Part shown: positions 16,928 to 25,556 of the stretch, in pieces
Layout of the letters: each line of letters opens with the position of its first letter
How positions within the stretch are numbered: position 1 is the first letter of the stretch
NCBI GenBank assembly: GCA_014804485.1
Contig: JAAUZT010000052.1
Span: 1-45,577, forward strand
Direction: 5' to 3'
Length of the DNA stretch: 45,577 bases
DNA from: Lachnospiraceae bacterium
GTDB taxonomy: Bacteria; Bacillota; Clostridia; Lachnospirales; Lachnospiraceae
The notes under the pieces: generated by a model
Databases searched by the model: none
What the model was told of the DNA's origin: nothing
Seen by the model: only the letters and a program-made list of their open reading frames with translations
Translations under genes and position numbers: made by a program

Positions 16928-19669
16928 TTACTGTGCCTCAGGCTGCGGTTGTTCCGCGGCCTGTTGTGCAGCTGCCTGTGCGGCCGCTTGCGCCGCTGCT
17001 GCCGCGGCAGCGTTACGCTGTTCTATCTCCGCCCGCTGTCCGTTTACGATCGCTTCCCAATCGGGATTCGCAAAGAACTCCGCGTTGTGAGGACACATAT
17101 TGGTCTGCGGCGTAGGTGTGGGTGCGGGAATAACGGAGCCGTCTTCGCCGACGACGGGCTCTTCAGGTGTCTCAGGCTGTGCCAGTGCCGAGCCGGAACC
17201 GCTCTGCAGGGAGACATCTTCAATCGGTGTAAGTTCCAACACACCCTCTACCTTGAACGGACATCCTTCACATGCGGGCAGACTGCTGTATGTGCAGACC
17301 TGACCGGCATAATGTACGTCACAGGTTTCTGTGGGTACGGTTCCCTCGGCGAAGTATTCAGAGCGGAGGGTGCCGCTGCATAACCCGTCAATCGGCAGTT
17401 TGCCGGAACGGGAACATACCGTGGCAGTCACGATGCCGGAAGGAACATTGAACGGTTCGTTAGGCAGTTCTTCATGGATCTTAGACATTACGGTACGCCA
17501 CAGCTTCTTGGCAAGATTCTTTTCATCTCCGGTAAGTTTAACATTATTATCAAATCCTGCCCAGGTAGTTGCTGTATAATAGGGTGTATAGCCGGAGAAC
17601 CATACATCGTTGTAGTCTGAGGTCGTACCGGTTTTGCCGGCCATTGCCATGTCACTGAAATGCACGGAGCCTCCGGTTCCCACCGTGACCACGTCCACCA
17701 TGGCGTTGGTCAGCAGGAATGCGGTAGTTTCCTTAATTACCTGTCTGGATTGAGGCATTGTATTGTCCAGGATGATATTGCCGTCGTGGTCAAGTACCTT
17801 CGTGTACAGCTTGGGTTTGATGTAAGTGCCGCCGTTGGCAATACATGCGTAGGCAGCGTTTAACTCTTCATTTGTGACGCCGTTGGTAATACCGCCCAGC
17901 GCCAGTGCCTGCTGGATATCGGAATATATTTTTCCGTTGATCTCTTTGCGTTCTTCCAATGTGGTAAAGCCGAAGTTCGTCAGATAGTCATAACCGAGCT
18001 GCGGCGTGATCTGTGTCAGAGTCTTGACGGCGACGATATTCATGGACTGCGCGATACCTTCCCTGAGTGAAGAGAGCCCTCGGTAAGTCTCGCCGTACCA
18101 GTTCGCTACAGGGCGTCCGTCCGCATAGTTAAACGGCGCGTCATTCATCACTGTGGCAAGAGTAAGTCCGGCGCTGTCCAAAGCCGGTGCATAGGTCGAT
18201 ACGACCTTAAAGGTGGAACCGGGCTGTCTGGTGGTGTCTGTTGCACGGTTCAGCGTCCGGCTTCCCGATTTGGCGCCGCGTCCGCCTTCCATGGCAACGA
18301 TATAGCCGGTGCTCTGGTCTTCCACAACAATGGATACCTGCGGCTGGGGTGTTAGGCTGATGGTCTCGCCGAATACCTCATCGCCGAAGCCCATAACGGC
18401 TTCCTTGTATAATTCGATATCCTGATATGCTTCTTCCTGAGAGGAATAGATCAGGTTATAGGACTTGGAACGATTATCTCTCCAGAAGGTACGGAACATT
18501 TCCGTGCTGTGATTTTCCCGGTCGCCGTTGCTTTTTTCTATGGTCAGCTCATAATTCAGATACCATTTCGTATTGGCGGGGAAGTTGGTTTCGTCCGCAA
18601 AAGTCTCGTCGCATATCTGCTGGATCTTCGGGTCCTGTGTGGAATAAATTTTCAGACCGCCGCTGTAGAGCAGTGTAAATGCCTGTGTTTCATTGTATCC
18701 GGCAGCAATCAGATCTTCCAGAACATCTTCCGTCAGTGCATCTACGAAGTATGTATTGACGGCGGAATCCTCATTCTCGGAATCAGCGATCTGGATACGG
18801 GAATATACGTCGTCCGCCATCGCCTCATCATACTGCTCCTGTGTAATATAGCCTTCCTTCTTCATATCGTTCAGCACACGTTCACGACGCTCAGCATTGT
18901 AATCGGGATGCGTGATCGGATTATATCTGGAAGGATTCTTGGTGATTCCTGCGATGACAGCGCACTCTGACAAGGTCAAATCGCTGACGGACTTGTTGAA
19001 ATAGCGCATGGAAGCAGCCTGAACGCCCAGTGTATTCTGCCCCAAATTAATGGTGTTCATATAGTTAATCAGGATAGAGTCTTTATCCATGACTTTCTCA
19101 AGTTCCAGAGCCAGATACTGCTCCTGTATCTTACGCTTTAACCGGTCGGCAAAAGAATCCTCGCTGGTCCAGTTCGTGAAGACATTATTCTTGAGAAGCT
19201 GCTGCGTGATCGTGCTGGCGCCCTCCGTGAAGTCGCCGCCTTTTAATTTATTTACGATGCCCACTTTGGCGGCACGGATGATGCCCTTGATATCGATGCC
19301 GTTGTGGTCATAAAAACGGGCATCTTCCACGGCTACGAAGGCGTTCTGAAGATCCTTGGGAACCATGTCGATGGTGACGGGGATTCGGTTGGAATCCGTA
19401 GACACCAGCTTCGCAATCTGCCTGCCTTCTATGTCATATGCAAAAGTGGAAAAACCTGTGGGTGTAACGTCGATATTGCCAATGTCCGGGGCTGTGGCGA
19501 GTACGCCCTTGAAGATACCGATACCGGCGCTGACGCCGATGATCCCCACTCCGATTATGGCGACCAGACACAATTGGATAAAAGTGAATCCGAATTTTCT
19601 TGCCCACTTGGTGGATTTAGAGTGAAGTGCCTGCTGTTTCTTGCGGACACCTTTTTTTCCATAATTCAT
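16928..19669 (-). CDS. Class A penicillin-binding protein (PBP1A-like transglycosylase/transpeptidase)
   Basis: This 913-residue bifunctional peptidoglycan synthase has a basic cytoplasmic N-terminus, a membrane anchor at about 27-52, and a GT51 transglycosylase domain (about 95-270) with catalytic Glu115 in VEDARFYDHNGID and EGASTITQQLLKN. The penicillin-binding transpeptidase carries Ser485-TFK488, Ser542-M-N and Lys679-T-G. After the transpeptidase comes a cysteine-containing region (CDVHYAGQVCTYSSLPACEG), then a Pro/Thr stretch and an Ala/Gln-rich tail (about 875-913). The ATG is seven bases after AAGGAGG. It acts outside the membrane in wall synthesis and is a beta-lactam target. Confidence 0.95.
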   Translation of the reverse strand: MNYGKKGVRKKQQALHSKSTKWARKFGFTFIQLCLVAIIGVGIIGVSAGIGIFKGVLATAPDIGNIDVTPTGFSTFAYDIEGRQIAKLVSTDSNRIPVTIDMVPKDLQNAFVAVEDARFYDHNGIDIKGIIRAAKVGIVNKLKGGDFTEGASTITQQLLKNNVFTNWTSEDSFADRLKRKIQEQYLALELEKVMDKDSILINYMNTINLGQNTLGVQAASMRYFNKSVSDLTLSECAVIAGITKNPSRYNPITHPDYNAERRERVLNDMKKEGYITQEQYDEAMADDVYSRIQIADSENEDSAVNTYFVDALTEDVLEDLIAAGYNETQAFTLLYSGGLKIYSTQDPKIQQICDETFADETNFPANTKWYLNYELTIEKSNGDRENHSTEMFRTFWRDNRSKSYNLIYSSQEEAYQDIELYKEAVMGFGDEVFGETISLTPQPQVSIVVEDQSTGYIVAMEGGRGAKSGSRTLNRATDTTRQPGSTFKVVSTYAPALDSAGLTLATVMNDAPFNYADGRPVANWYGETYRGLSSLREGIAQSMNIVAVKTLTQITPQLGYDYLTNFGFTTLEERKEINGKIYSDIQQALALGGITNGVTNEELNAAYACIANGGTYIKPKLYTKVLDHDGNIILDNTMPQSRQVIKETTAFLLTNAMVDVVTVGTGGSVHFSDMAMAGKTGTTSDYNDVWFSGYTPYYTATTWAGFDNNVKLTGDEKNLAKKLWRTVMSKIHEELPNEPFNVPSGIVTATVCSRSGKLPIDGLCSGTLRSEYFAEGTVPTETCDVHYAGQVCTYSSLPACEGCPFKVEGVLELTPIEDVSLQSGSGSALAQPETPEEPVVGEDGSVIPAPTPTPQTNMCPHNAEFFANPDWEAIVNGQRAEIEQRNAAAAAAAQAAAQAAAQQAAEQPQPEAQ

Positions 19670-19788
19670 GATACTCCTCCTTAGGTTGATAGTCCCCCTC
19701 AATGGACACATAATACCTTGCAATGCGATCAGGCTTAAGAATGCCCGGCTGATTTAATATGCAAAAAGGTACTATAAACCTATCATGC

Positions 19789-19817
19789 ATTATAGCAAAG
19801 TTTTCGGGCTAAATAAA
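19789..19817 (-). promoter_or_regulatory. Predicted extended -10 promoter of the penicillin-binding protein gene
   Basis: On the minus strand TGCTATAAT (TATAAT at 19794-19789) is a perfect extended -10. The -35 (TTTATT, 19817-19812) at 17 bases is weak. Confidence 0.5.
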
Positions 19818-19908
19818 GGGTTTTTCTTCCATATTAAGAATTGTTTACGATTCTGTGCAGTTTTATACATGGGAGGGAGGGACTGTTTATGGGATGTCTA
19901 GGACGGAC

Positions 19909-20000
19909 GCTCAGAGGGAAGGCAATATCTACGGAGCCGCGTTTGCACTCCGTTGGTTCCGATCTGTATTGGCGAACTGTTGCTTGACGCTTTATTGTTT
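19909..20000 (-). repeat. Decayed, truncated remnant of the 152-nt palindromic repeat
   Basis: Plus-strand CAATATCTACGGAGCCGCG at 19923-19941 is the reverse complement of the 3' end of the repeat family. The 22-base arm 19909-19930 begins GCTCAGAGGG like copy 3 and ends AATATCT like all copies. Similarity fades beyond about 19960 and the matching second arm is not found. The rest of the 505-base gap 19670-20174 shows only the PBP promoter and ribosome site and no gene. Confidence 0.65.
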
Positions 20001-20174
20001 GGCGTAGTAGTATTAAAAAGTGGGCAGGCTCATGCTTGAGTCTGGCTGCGTATAAGAACTACATTGTGTAGATTATAGGTAATTGTTCAGAAGGTGCTTC
20101 GTAATTGTGAAGAACAGGGTTTTGAACAGTTACGATTATAGATGTATTATAAACGGAGTGTACAAAGATATCAT

Positions 20175-20819
20175 ATGGAAAACGGGCATGGTTTTGAGCC
20201 ATATAAGATTATAGAATATGGGGGCACTGGGGAAATCGAGGAGAAAAAATCTCGTTTTATCGCACATGTTGCGGCGGTAAGTTCCGAGGAGGAAGCGCTG
20301 GCTTTTATCGAAGGAAAGAAAAAGCAGTTCTGGGATGCGCGGCATAACTGTTATGCCTATATTCTCGGAGAACAGGCGCAGACAATGCGATTTTCCGATG
20401 ACGGGGAACCTACGGGAACGGCGGGAAGGCCGATCCTTGAGGTACTTATGGGTTCGGGAATCCGGAATATTGTGGTGGTGGTGACCAGATATTTCGGCGG
20501 TACCCTTCTGGGAACCGGCGGGCTTGTGCGGGCCTATACGAAGGCGGCGCAGGCAGGGATCGAGGCAAGCGATGTACGCGAGATGAGCTATGGGTATGAG
20601 ATGACCATCGTGACAGATTATAACGGTATCGGTAAGATACAGTATTTGTTAGCGAGGAGGGGCATACCGGTGGGGGAATCCGATTATGCCGAGCAGGTGA
20701 CTGTGCGGGTGAAGATTCCCTATGAGGAAAAAAAAGCCGTGATGAATGAGATCACGGAAGCAACGGCAGGTAAGGTTAAGATCACGGCCGGGGAGCCGGC
20801 TTATTATAAAAAGGAATGA
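20175..20819 (+). CDS. yigZ: YigZ/IMPACT family protein
   Basis: This 214-residue protein has the family signatures IEEKKSRFIAHVAAV, DARHNCYAYILG, the FSDDGEPTGTAGRPILEVL block, and RYFGGTLLGTGGLVRAYT, plus a smaller C-terminal domain. The family is conserved from bacteria to the eukaryotic IMPACT proteins; its biochemical role is not settled, with nucleic-acid or translation-related functions proposed. The start is uncertain: ATG 20175 begins close to the conserved part, but the GGAG element lies 16 bases away. ATG 20142 would add 11 residues and has no ribosome site. The mgtE gene follows almost directly. Confidence 0.9.
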   Translation: MENGHGFEPYKIIEYGGTGEIEEKKSRFIAHVAAVSSEEEALAFIEGKKKQFWDARHNCYAYILGEQAQTMRFSDDGEPTGTAGRPILEVLMGSGIRNIVVVVTRYFGGTLLGTGGLVRAYTKAAQAGIEASDVREMSYGYEMTIVTDYNGIGKIQYLLARRGIPVGESDYAEQVTVRVKIPYEEKKAVMNEITEATAGKVKITAGEPAYYKKE

Positions 20820-20824
20820 CGGAT

Positions 20825-22297
20825 ATGAGTGAAATCAGGGAAGAATTGAAGGAACCGAAGGTTGGAGCGGGACAGGCAGCAGGTGCAGGACAGGAATCCG
20901 ATGCGGGCAGAGAGACAGATGCAAGGCAGAAACGGGAAATCTACGAGAGTTATGAGGACTTCGGCAGGGAGGAGATACTGGAGCTTCTGCACAAAGGGCA
21001 GTATACCAGACTCAGACAGGTTGTTCAGGAATTAAACGATGCGGATATCGCAGATTATATAGAGGAGATGGATGAGGAAGAGATCGTGAAAATCTTCCGA
21101 ATCCTGCCCAAAGATATGGCGGCAAGCGTGTTTTCTTATCTGGAGATCGAACTGCAGCAGTCTGTTATTACGTCTCTTTCCGATAAGGATGCGGGTCACA
21201 TCATTGATAACATGATGTCCGATGATGCGAAGGAATTGATGGAGGAGATGCCTGCCAATGTGGTGAAAAGGCTGATTGCCAACACCAGTGCCGACACCCG
21301 CAAAGCAATCAATCACCTGATGCGCTATCCGGAGGATTCCGCCGGAAGCATCATGACCGTGGAGTATGTGGACTTAAAGGAAAATCATACTGTGCGGGAA
21401 GCCATCGAGCGGATTCGCAAGGTCGGGCTGGACAGTGAGACCATCAATATCTGCTATGTGCTGGATAACCAGAGGACGCTGGTGGGCACCGTAGCGCTCC
21501 GGTATCTGCTGCTCAGTGATGCGGATGCGGTGATCGGGGATATGATGCATCGGAATGTAATATCCCTGCATACCCTGATGGATCAGGAAGAAGTTGCCAG
21601 AATGTTCAAGAAATATGAATTTACGGCAATGCCCGTGGTCGATAATGAGGACAGACTGGTGGGTATCATCACCGTGGATGATGTTGTGGATATTCTGGAA
21701 GAGGAGACAACAGAGGATATCGAGAAGATGGCGGCTGTGATGCCATCCGACAAGCCATATTTGAAGACTACGGTATTCGATGCCTACAAGAAAAGGATTC
21801 CGTGGCTGTTATTGTTGATGATTTCAGCCACTTTTACGGGCAGTATCATCACTTCTTTTGAGACTGCCCTCAGCAGATATGTTGTCTTGACCGCATTTAT
21901 ACCGATGCTGATGGATACCGGCGGTAATGCGGGCGGACAGGCCAGCGCCATCATTATCCGTGGATTGTCGCTTGACGAGATCGAATTCGGCGACTGGTTT
22001 ACGGTGGTGTGGAAAGAGATCCGGACAGCGGCGCTGTGCGGTCTGACACTGGCACTCTGTAATTTTGCAAGATTGCTGTTGTTTGATAAAGTAACCGTTG
22101 CGGTGGCATTCGTCGTCTGCTTCACGCTTCTGGTGGCGGTTATCGTGGCGAAGATCGTCGGTTCTACGCTGCCTATGCTGGCCAAGAGGATCGGGATGGA
22201 CCCGGCAGTTATGGCGAGCCCGTTCATCACGACGATTGTGGATGCCATTTCACTGCTGATCTATTTCAGAGTGGCTACGATCGTGCTCGGATTATAA
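20825..22297 (+). CDS. mgtE: MgtE-type magnesium transporter
   Basis: This 490-residue protein has a charged N-terminus, the MgtE_N helical domain (about 45-150, LVEQ-type repeats such as LHKGQYTRLRQVVQELNDAD), and two CBS domains (about 155-275) with EDSAGSIMTVEYV and GIITVDDVVDILEEE. The five-helix membrane domain contains TGGNAGGQASAIIIRGL and DPAVMASPFITTIVDA. These sensors close the channel when cytoplasmic Mg2+ is high (family knowledge). ATG 20825 is ten bases from AAGG; an ATG at 20816 overlaps the previous stop codon. Confidence 0.96.
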   Translation: MSEIREELKEPKVGAGQAAGAGQESDAGRETDARQKREIYESYEDFGREEILELLHKGQYTRLRQVVQELNDADIADYIEEMDEEEIVKIFRILPKDMAASVFSYLEIELQQSVITSLSDKDAGHIIDNMMSDDAKELMEEMPANVVKRLIANTSADTRKAINHLMRYPEDSAGSIMTVEYVDLKENHTVREAIERIRKVGLDSETINICYVLDNQRTLVGTVALRYLLLSDADAVIGDMMHRNVISLHTLMDQEEVARMFKKYEFTAMPVVDNEDRLVGIITVDDVVDILEEETTEDIEKMAAVMPSDKPYLKTTVFDAYKKRIPWLLLLMISATFTGSIITSFETALSRYVVLTAFIPMLMDTGGNAGGQASAIIIRGLSLDEIEFGDWFTVVWKEIRTAALCGLTLALCNFARLLLFDKVTVAVAFVVCFTLLVAVIVAKIVGSTLPMLAKRIGMDPAVMASPFITTIVDAISLLIYFRVATIVLGL

Positions 22298-22311
22298 GGA
22301 GATTAGATTTT

Positions 22312-22989
22312 ATGGCTGATTTCTTTACGGATTTACTGGACGGATTTTTGAATCCGTCCTTTTTGGAGAAAGTGCGTGATAAATTTCATTATGAAGAAAC
22401 GCGGAGCAGTGAGCTTCGGGCAGTGGCAGAGCAGATGTTTCCTCTGATCCGCGAGGAGGCGTTCTGGGAGAGAAATGTATCTTCTCTGCAAAAATCATCA
22501 GGAGCGGTATATGAGGATGTCGTTATGTCTCTCGGAGCCGGAATAGATTCCCTGCAGGATCATTACAGCAGTCAGGGAATGCTGTCGAGAAGTTATATGC
22601 TGGAGGTGCTGGCAAGTGAGCTTCTGCTGCAGGGCTACGGAGCCTACAACCGTTATATCGAAAAGAATACCGACCGGCATGTGGCAAGGTATCATTTCCT
22701 CGGAAGTGAAGATTCCTTCCCGCTTTCGATGATTCCCCGCCTGTTAGATATAACGGACGGCCGGATCACCTGCAATGAGGCTTACTGCATGTTACCCAAA
22801 AAGAGCGTGGCATTTGTGGCGGAGCTGACGCAGGATGAGAAAGTACGCTGTGAGGGAGTCTGTGTCGGATGTAACCGGAGACAGTGCCCGAACAGAGTTG
22901 CCGGAAATCATCCCGATCAGGGCATAATAGCGCGTATGGCGGATCTGCCTTTGACCTATGGGTACGGCCGGATTTTCGGGAAAATATAA
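22312..22989 (+). CDS. Stand-alone protein resembling the B12-dependent methionine synthase reactivation domain
   Basis: This 225-residue soluble protein contains a middle part like the MetH activation (SAM-binding) domain family: RYHFLGSEDSFPLSMIPRLL, then GRITCNEAYCMLPKKSV, which resembles the TESxxMLPxxSV motif. It ends in a cysteine cluster, Cys180, Cys184, Cys187 and Cys192 (CEGVCVGCNRRQCPNR), that could hold Zn or an Fe-S cluster. Stand-alone forms are known in anaerobes, where they probably serve corrinoid-protein repair; that role is inferred. It lies directly upstream of the cobalamin riboswitch but in a separate transcription unit. AAGGAG precedes the ATG by 10 bases. Confidence 0.6.
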   Translation: MADFFTDLLDGFLNPSFLEKVRDKFHYEETRSSELRAVAEQMFPLIREEAFWERNVSSLQKSSGAVYEDVVMSLGAGIDSLQDHYSSQGMLSRSYMLEVLASELLLQGYGAYNRYIEKNTDRHVARYHFLGSEDSFPLSMIPRLLDITDGRITCNEAYCMLPKKSVAFVAELTQDEKVRCEGVCVGCNRRQCPNRVAGNHPDQGIIARMADLPLTYGYGRIFGKI

Positions 22990-23021
22990 GAGTGGTTTGT
23001 GTTATAGTATAGACCGTGCTA

Positions 23022-23049
23022 TTGACATCAAATATAAATGTGATATACT
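23022..23049 (+). promoter_or_regulatory. Predicted promoter of the cobalamin operon
   Basis: TTGACA (23022-23027) and TATACT (23044-23049) are spaced by 16 bases. TGA just before the -10 makes an extended element. The start of transcription is expected near 23056, just ahead of riboswitch stem P1. Confidence 0.75.
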
Positions 23050-23069
23050 TTGATAAAATCGAATATGTA

Positions 23070-23250
23070 ACATACAGGTGTCAAAACAGCGTAAGAAGTG
23101 CGTGAACGCTGGTTTTGGTGAAAAGGGAAACAGGTGCAAATCCTGTACGAACTCGTCACCGTAATTAGGGAGCAGAAGCCAATATGTCACTGGGAAACCG
23201 GGAAGGCGGCGGATGCGATGATCTTTAAGCCGGGAGACCTGCCTGAATGT
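23070..23250 (+). promoter_or_regulatory. Cobalamin (B12) riboswitch
   Basis: P1 pairs ACATACAGG (23070-23078) with CCTGAATGT (23242-23250), with one mismatch. CAAAACAGCG pairs with CGCTGGTTTTG in the next stem. The core includes GGTGAAAAGGGAA, GGTGCAAATCCTGTAC, and the CACTGGGAAACCGGGAAGG segment. The B12 box appears as AGCCGGGAGACCTGCC (23228-23243). A terminator lies about 100 bases downstream, so high adenosylcobalamin should switch off the operon at the level of transcription. Confidence 0.95.
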
Positions 23251-23353
23251 TGTACGGAAACGTTTGTTTCAGACCACGAGTAACTGGTTGTACGTTTGAA
23301 CTTGCAGAAGCGCAGTTGTTTATGAAGTGCATTCTGTAGGTTTGTTTGCGTAT

Positions 23354-23404
23354 AAATCCTTTACCTGTTGTAGAGCTCAGACACAATGGCGGAGGATTTT
23401 TTTG
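23354..23404 (+). terminator. Intrinsic terminator, expression platform of the B12 riboswitch
   Basis: AAATCCT (23354-23360) pairs with AGGATTT (23393-23399), with inner TTGT/ACAA pairing, and is followed by a T-run to 23403. It sits about 90 bases before the first gene. Confidence 0.75.
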
Positions 23405-23495
23405 TATGCTAAAAAATCGTTTCTTACACCTTTACATATTTGGTTCAAACATCAAAATTATTGATGACTGAATAAGTCAATCAAAAGGAGGAGAC

Positions 23496-25493
23496 ATGAA
23501 GAAACGATTAACAGCAGTATTGATGGCCGCGCTCATGGGCACATTGTGCGTGACCGGATGCGGAAACGATTCGGAACCGGCAGCGGCCCCGCAGGAAGAG
23601 GTTACGGAACAGCCGGAAGAGGAGGCAGAGGCACCGGAAACGCCGGAGGCGGAGGATGAGACTGTCAGCGATCAGGAAGCTGCCGACGAAGTTGCGGCTT
23701 TGATCGATGCGATCTATGTGCAGCAGAGGACAGAGAATACGGATAAGCAGTGTGCTGAGGCTAAGGCTGCATGGGATGCACTGACAGATGCCCAGAAAGA
23801 ACTGGTGGAAGGTGAAAATGCCGATCCGGATTATTTTGGCAGGGACACAGGCGATGCTTCCAAAGATGATCCCCGTAACCAGGATGACATCGGGGAGAAT
23901 GAAATTCTGGTAGTCAGTTTCGGGACTTCCTTTAACGGAAGCCGCGTCGATGATATCAAAGGCATCGAAGATGCGATACAAGAGGCGAATCCGGACTGGG
24001 CTGTAAGACGGGCTTTTACGGCACAGATCATTATCAATCACGTGCAGGCGCGCGACAATGAATTTATTGATAATATGGACCAGGCATTAGAACGTGCAGT
24101 GGCAAACGGCGTGAAAAATCTGGTGATACAGCCCACCCATCTGATGCATGGCGCAGAGTACGATGAGCTGATAGAGGCTGTGGAGGCATACAGGGATCAG
24201 TTTGATTCGGTCAAAGTTGCAGAGCCGCTTCTGGGTGAAGTCGGTACGGACGCGACAGTGATTAATGCCGACAAAGAAGCGGTGGCGAAGGCGCTTACAC
24301 AGGCGGCAGTACAGGATGCGGGTTATGATAGTCTGGAAGCGGCTAAGGAAGATGGTACGGCATATGTATTTCTGGGACACGGCACATCCCACACTGCGAA
24401 GGTGTCATACAGCCAGATGCAGTCACAGATGGGAGAACTGGATTACGATAACGTGTTTATCGGTACGGTAGAGGGTGAGCCGGAAGAAACCGCCTGCGAA
24501 GCGGTCATAGATGCGGTTGCACAGGCCGGCTATAAGAAGGTGATCTTACGTCCGCTTATGGTCGTGGCAGGTGACCATGCCAATAATGATATGGCTGGCG
24601 AAGACGAGGATTCATGGATCAGCACGTTTAAGGCTTCCGGTAATTTTGACAGTGTGGATACACAGATCGTCGGTCTTGGCTCTATTGAAGCCATTAAGCA
24701 GGTTTATGTGGAACATACCGCGGCAGCTTTAGAAACAGATAGTGAAGCAAATTCCGATCAGGCAGCAGGGCTGCCTGACGGAACATACATGGCAGACTTT
24801 AAAACAGACAGCAGTATGTTTCGTGTAAGCGAAGCCTGTGACGGCAAGGGCACATTGACGGTCCGAAACGGTGAGATGACGATCCATATTTCACTCGGCT
24901 CCAAAAAAATCGTAAATCTTTATCCCGGACTTGCAGAAGAGGCCGGGAAAGAAGATGCGCAGCTTCTTATGCCGACAGAAGATACGGTTACATACAGCGA
25001 CGGCATGACGGAGGAGGTTTATGGATTTGACGTGCCTGTTCCGGTATTGAATACGGAATTTGATCTGGCGCTGATCGGGACGAAGGAGAAGTGGTATGAC
25101 CATAAGGTCAGCGTTTCAGATCCGGTGCCGGCTGGGAAGGAAGCACAGGCGGACGGCGGGACAGAGGACATCGCTGCTTTGCAGGACGGCACTTACAGTA
25201 TGGAGATCACCTTTGAGGGCGGCAGCGGTAAAGCGCAGATCTTATCCCCCGTTACGGTCACGGTAACAGGCAAAAAGGCCACGGCGACAGTGCAGTGGAA
25301 CAGTCCGAATTATGATTATATGCTGGTGGACGGCGATAAATATCTGCCGGTCAATACAACGGGAGATTCTGTTTTCGAGATACCCGTCAAGAGTTTTGAT
25401 GAACCGATGGCAGTTATCGGCGATACCGTTGCGATGAGTAAGCCGCATGAGGTGGAGTATACGCTGACATTTCATTCGGATAAGGTGAAATAA
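23496..25493 (+). CDS. cbiK: Lipoprotein CbiK-type sirohydrochlorin cobaltochelatase with two extra beta-domains
   Basis: This 665-residue protein begins with a lipoprotein signal (lipobox VTGC, Cys22) and an acidic linker. The CbiK chelatase domain (about 135-412) has ILVVSFGTSFNGSR, His215 and His218 in QPTHLMHGAEYDEL, His295 in FLGHGTSH, and His361 in VVAGDHANNDMAG, covering the family's metal-binding histidines. Two beta-rich modules follow, each opening with DGTY (about 427-545 and 563-662). The second, with SPNYDYMLVDGDKYLPV, resembles NEAT-like or transport-associated surface domains. Known CbiK inserts Co2+ into (di)hydrosirohydrochlorin in the cytosol, whereas this one should sit on the outer face of the membrane. 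It is the first gene after the B12 riboswitch, followed by an ABC transporter. Exact substrate inferred. Confidence 0.85.
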   Translation: MKKRLTAVLMAALMGTLCVTGCGNDSEPAAAPQEEVTEQPEEEAEAPETPEAEDETVSDQEAADEVAALIDAIYVQQRTENTDKQCAEAKAAWDALTDAQKELVEGENADPDYFGRDTGDASKDDPRNQDDIGENEILVVSFGTSFNGSRVDDIKGIEDAIQEANPDWAVRRAFTAQIIINHVQARDNEFIDNMDQALERAVANGVKNLVIQPTHLMHGAEYDELIEAVEAYRDQFDSVKVAEPLLGEVGTDATVINADKEAVAKALTQAAVQDAGYDSLEAAKEDGTAYVFLGHGTSHTAKVSYSQMQSQMGELDYDNVFIGTVEGEPEETACEAVIDAVAQAGYKKVILRPLMVVAGDHANNDMAGEDEDSWISTFKASGNFDSVDTQIVGLGSIEAIKQVYVEHTAAALETDSEANSDQAAGLPDGTYMADFKTDSSMFRVSEACDGKGTLTVRNGEMTIHISLGSKKIVNLYPGLAEEAGKEDAQLLMPTEDTVTYSDGMTEEVYGFDVPVPVLNTEFDLALIGTKEKWYDHKVSVSDPVPAGKEAQADGGTEDIAALQDGTYSMEITFEGGSGKAQILSPVTVTVTGKKATATVQWNSPNYDYMLVDGDKYLPVNTTGDSVFEIPVKSFDEPMAVIGDTVAMSKPHEVEYTLTFHSDKVK

Positions 25494-25556
25494 TACTAAG
25501 CCGTGCAGCAAGCATACAGAAATAAAGGCCAACGATCACGGATAGGTGGGAACAGG

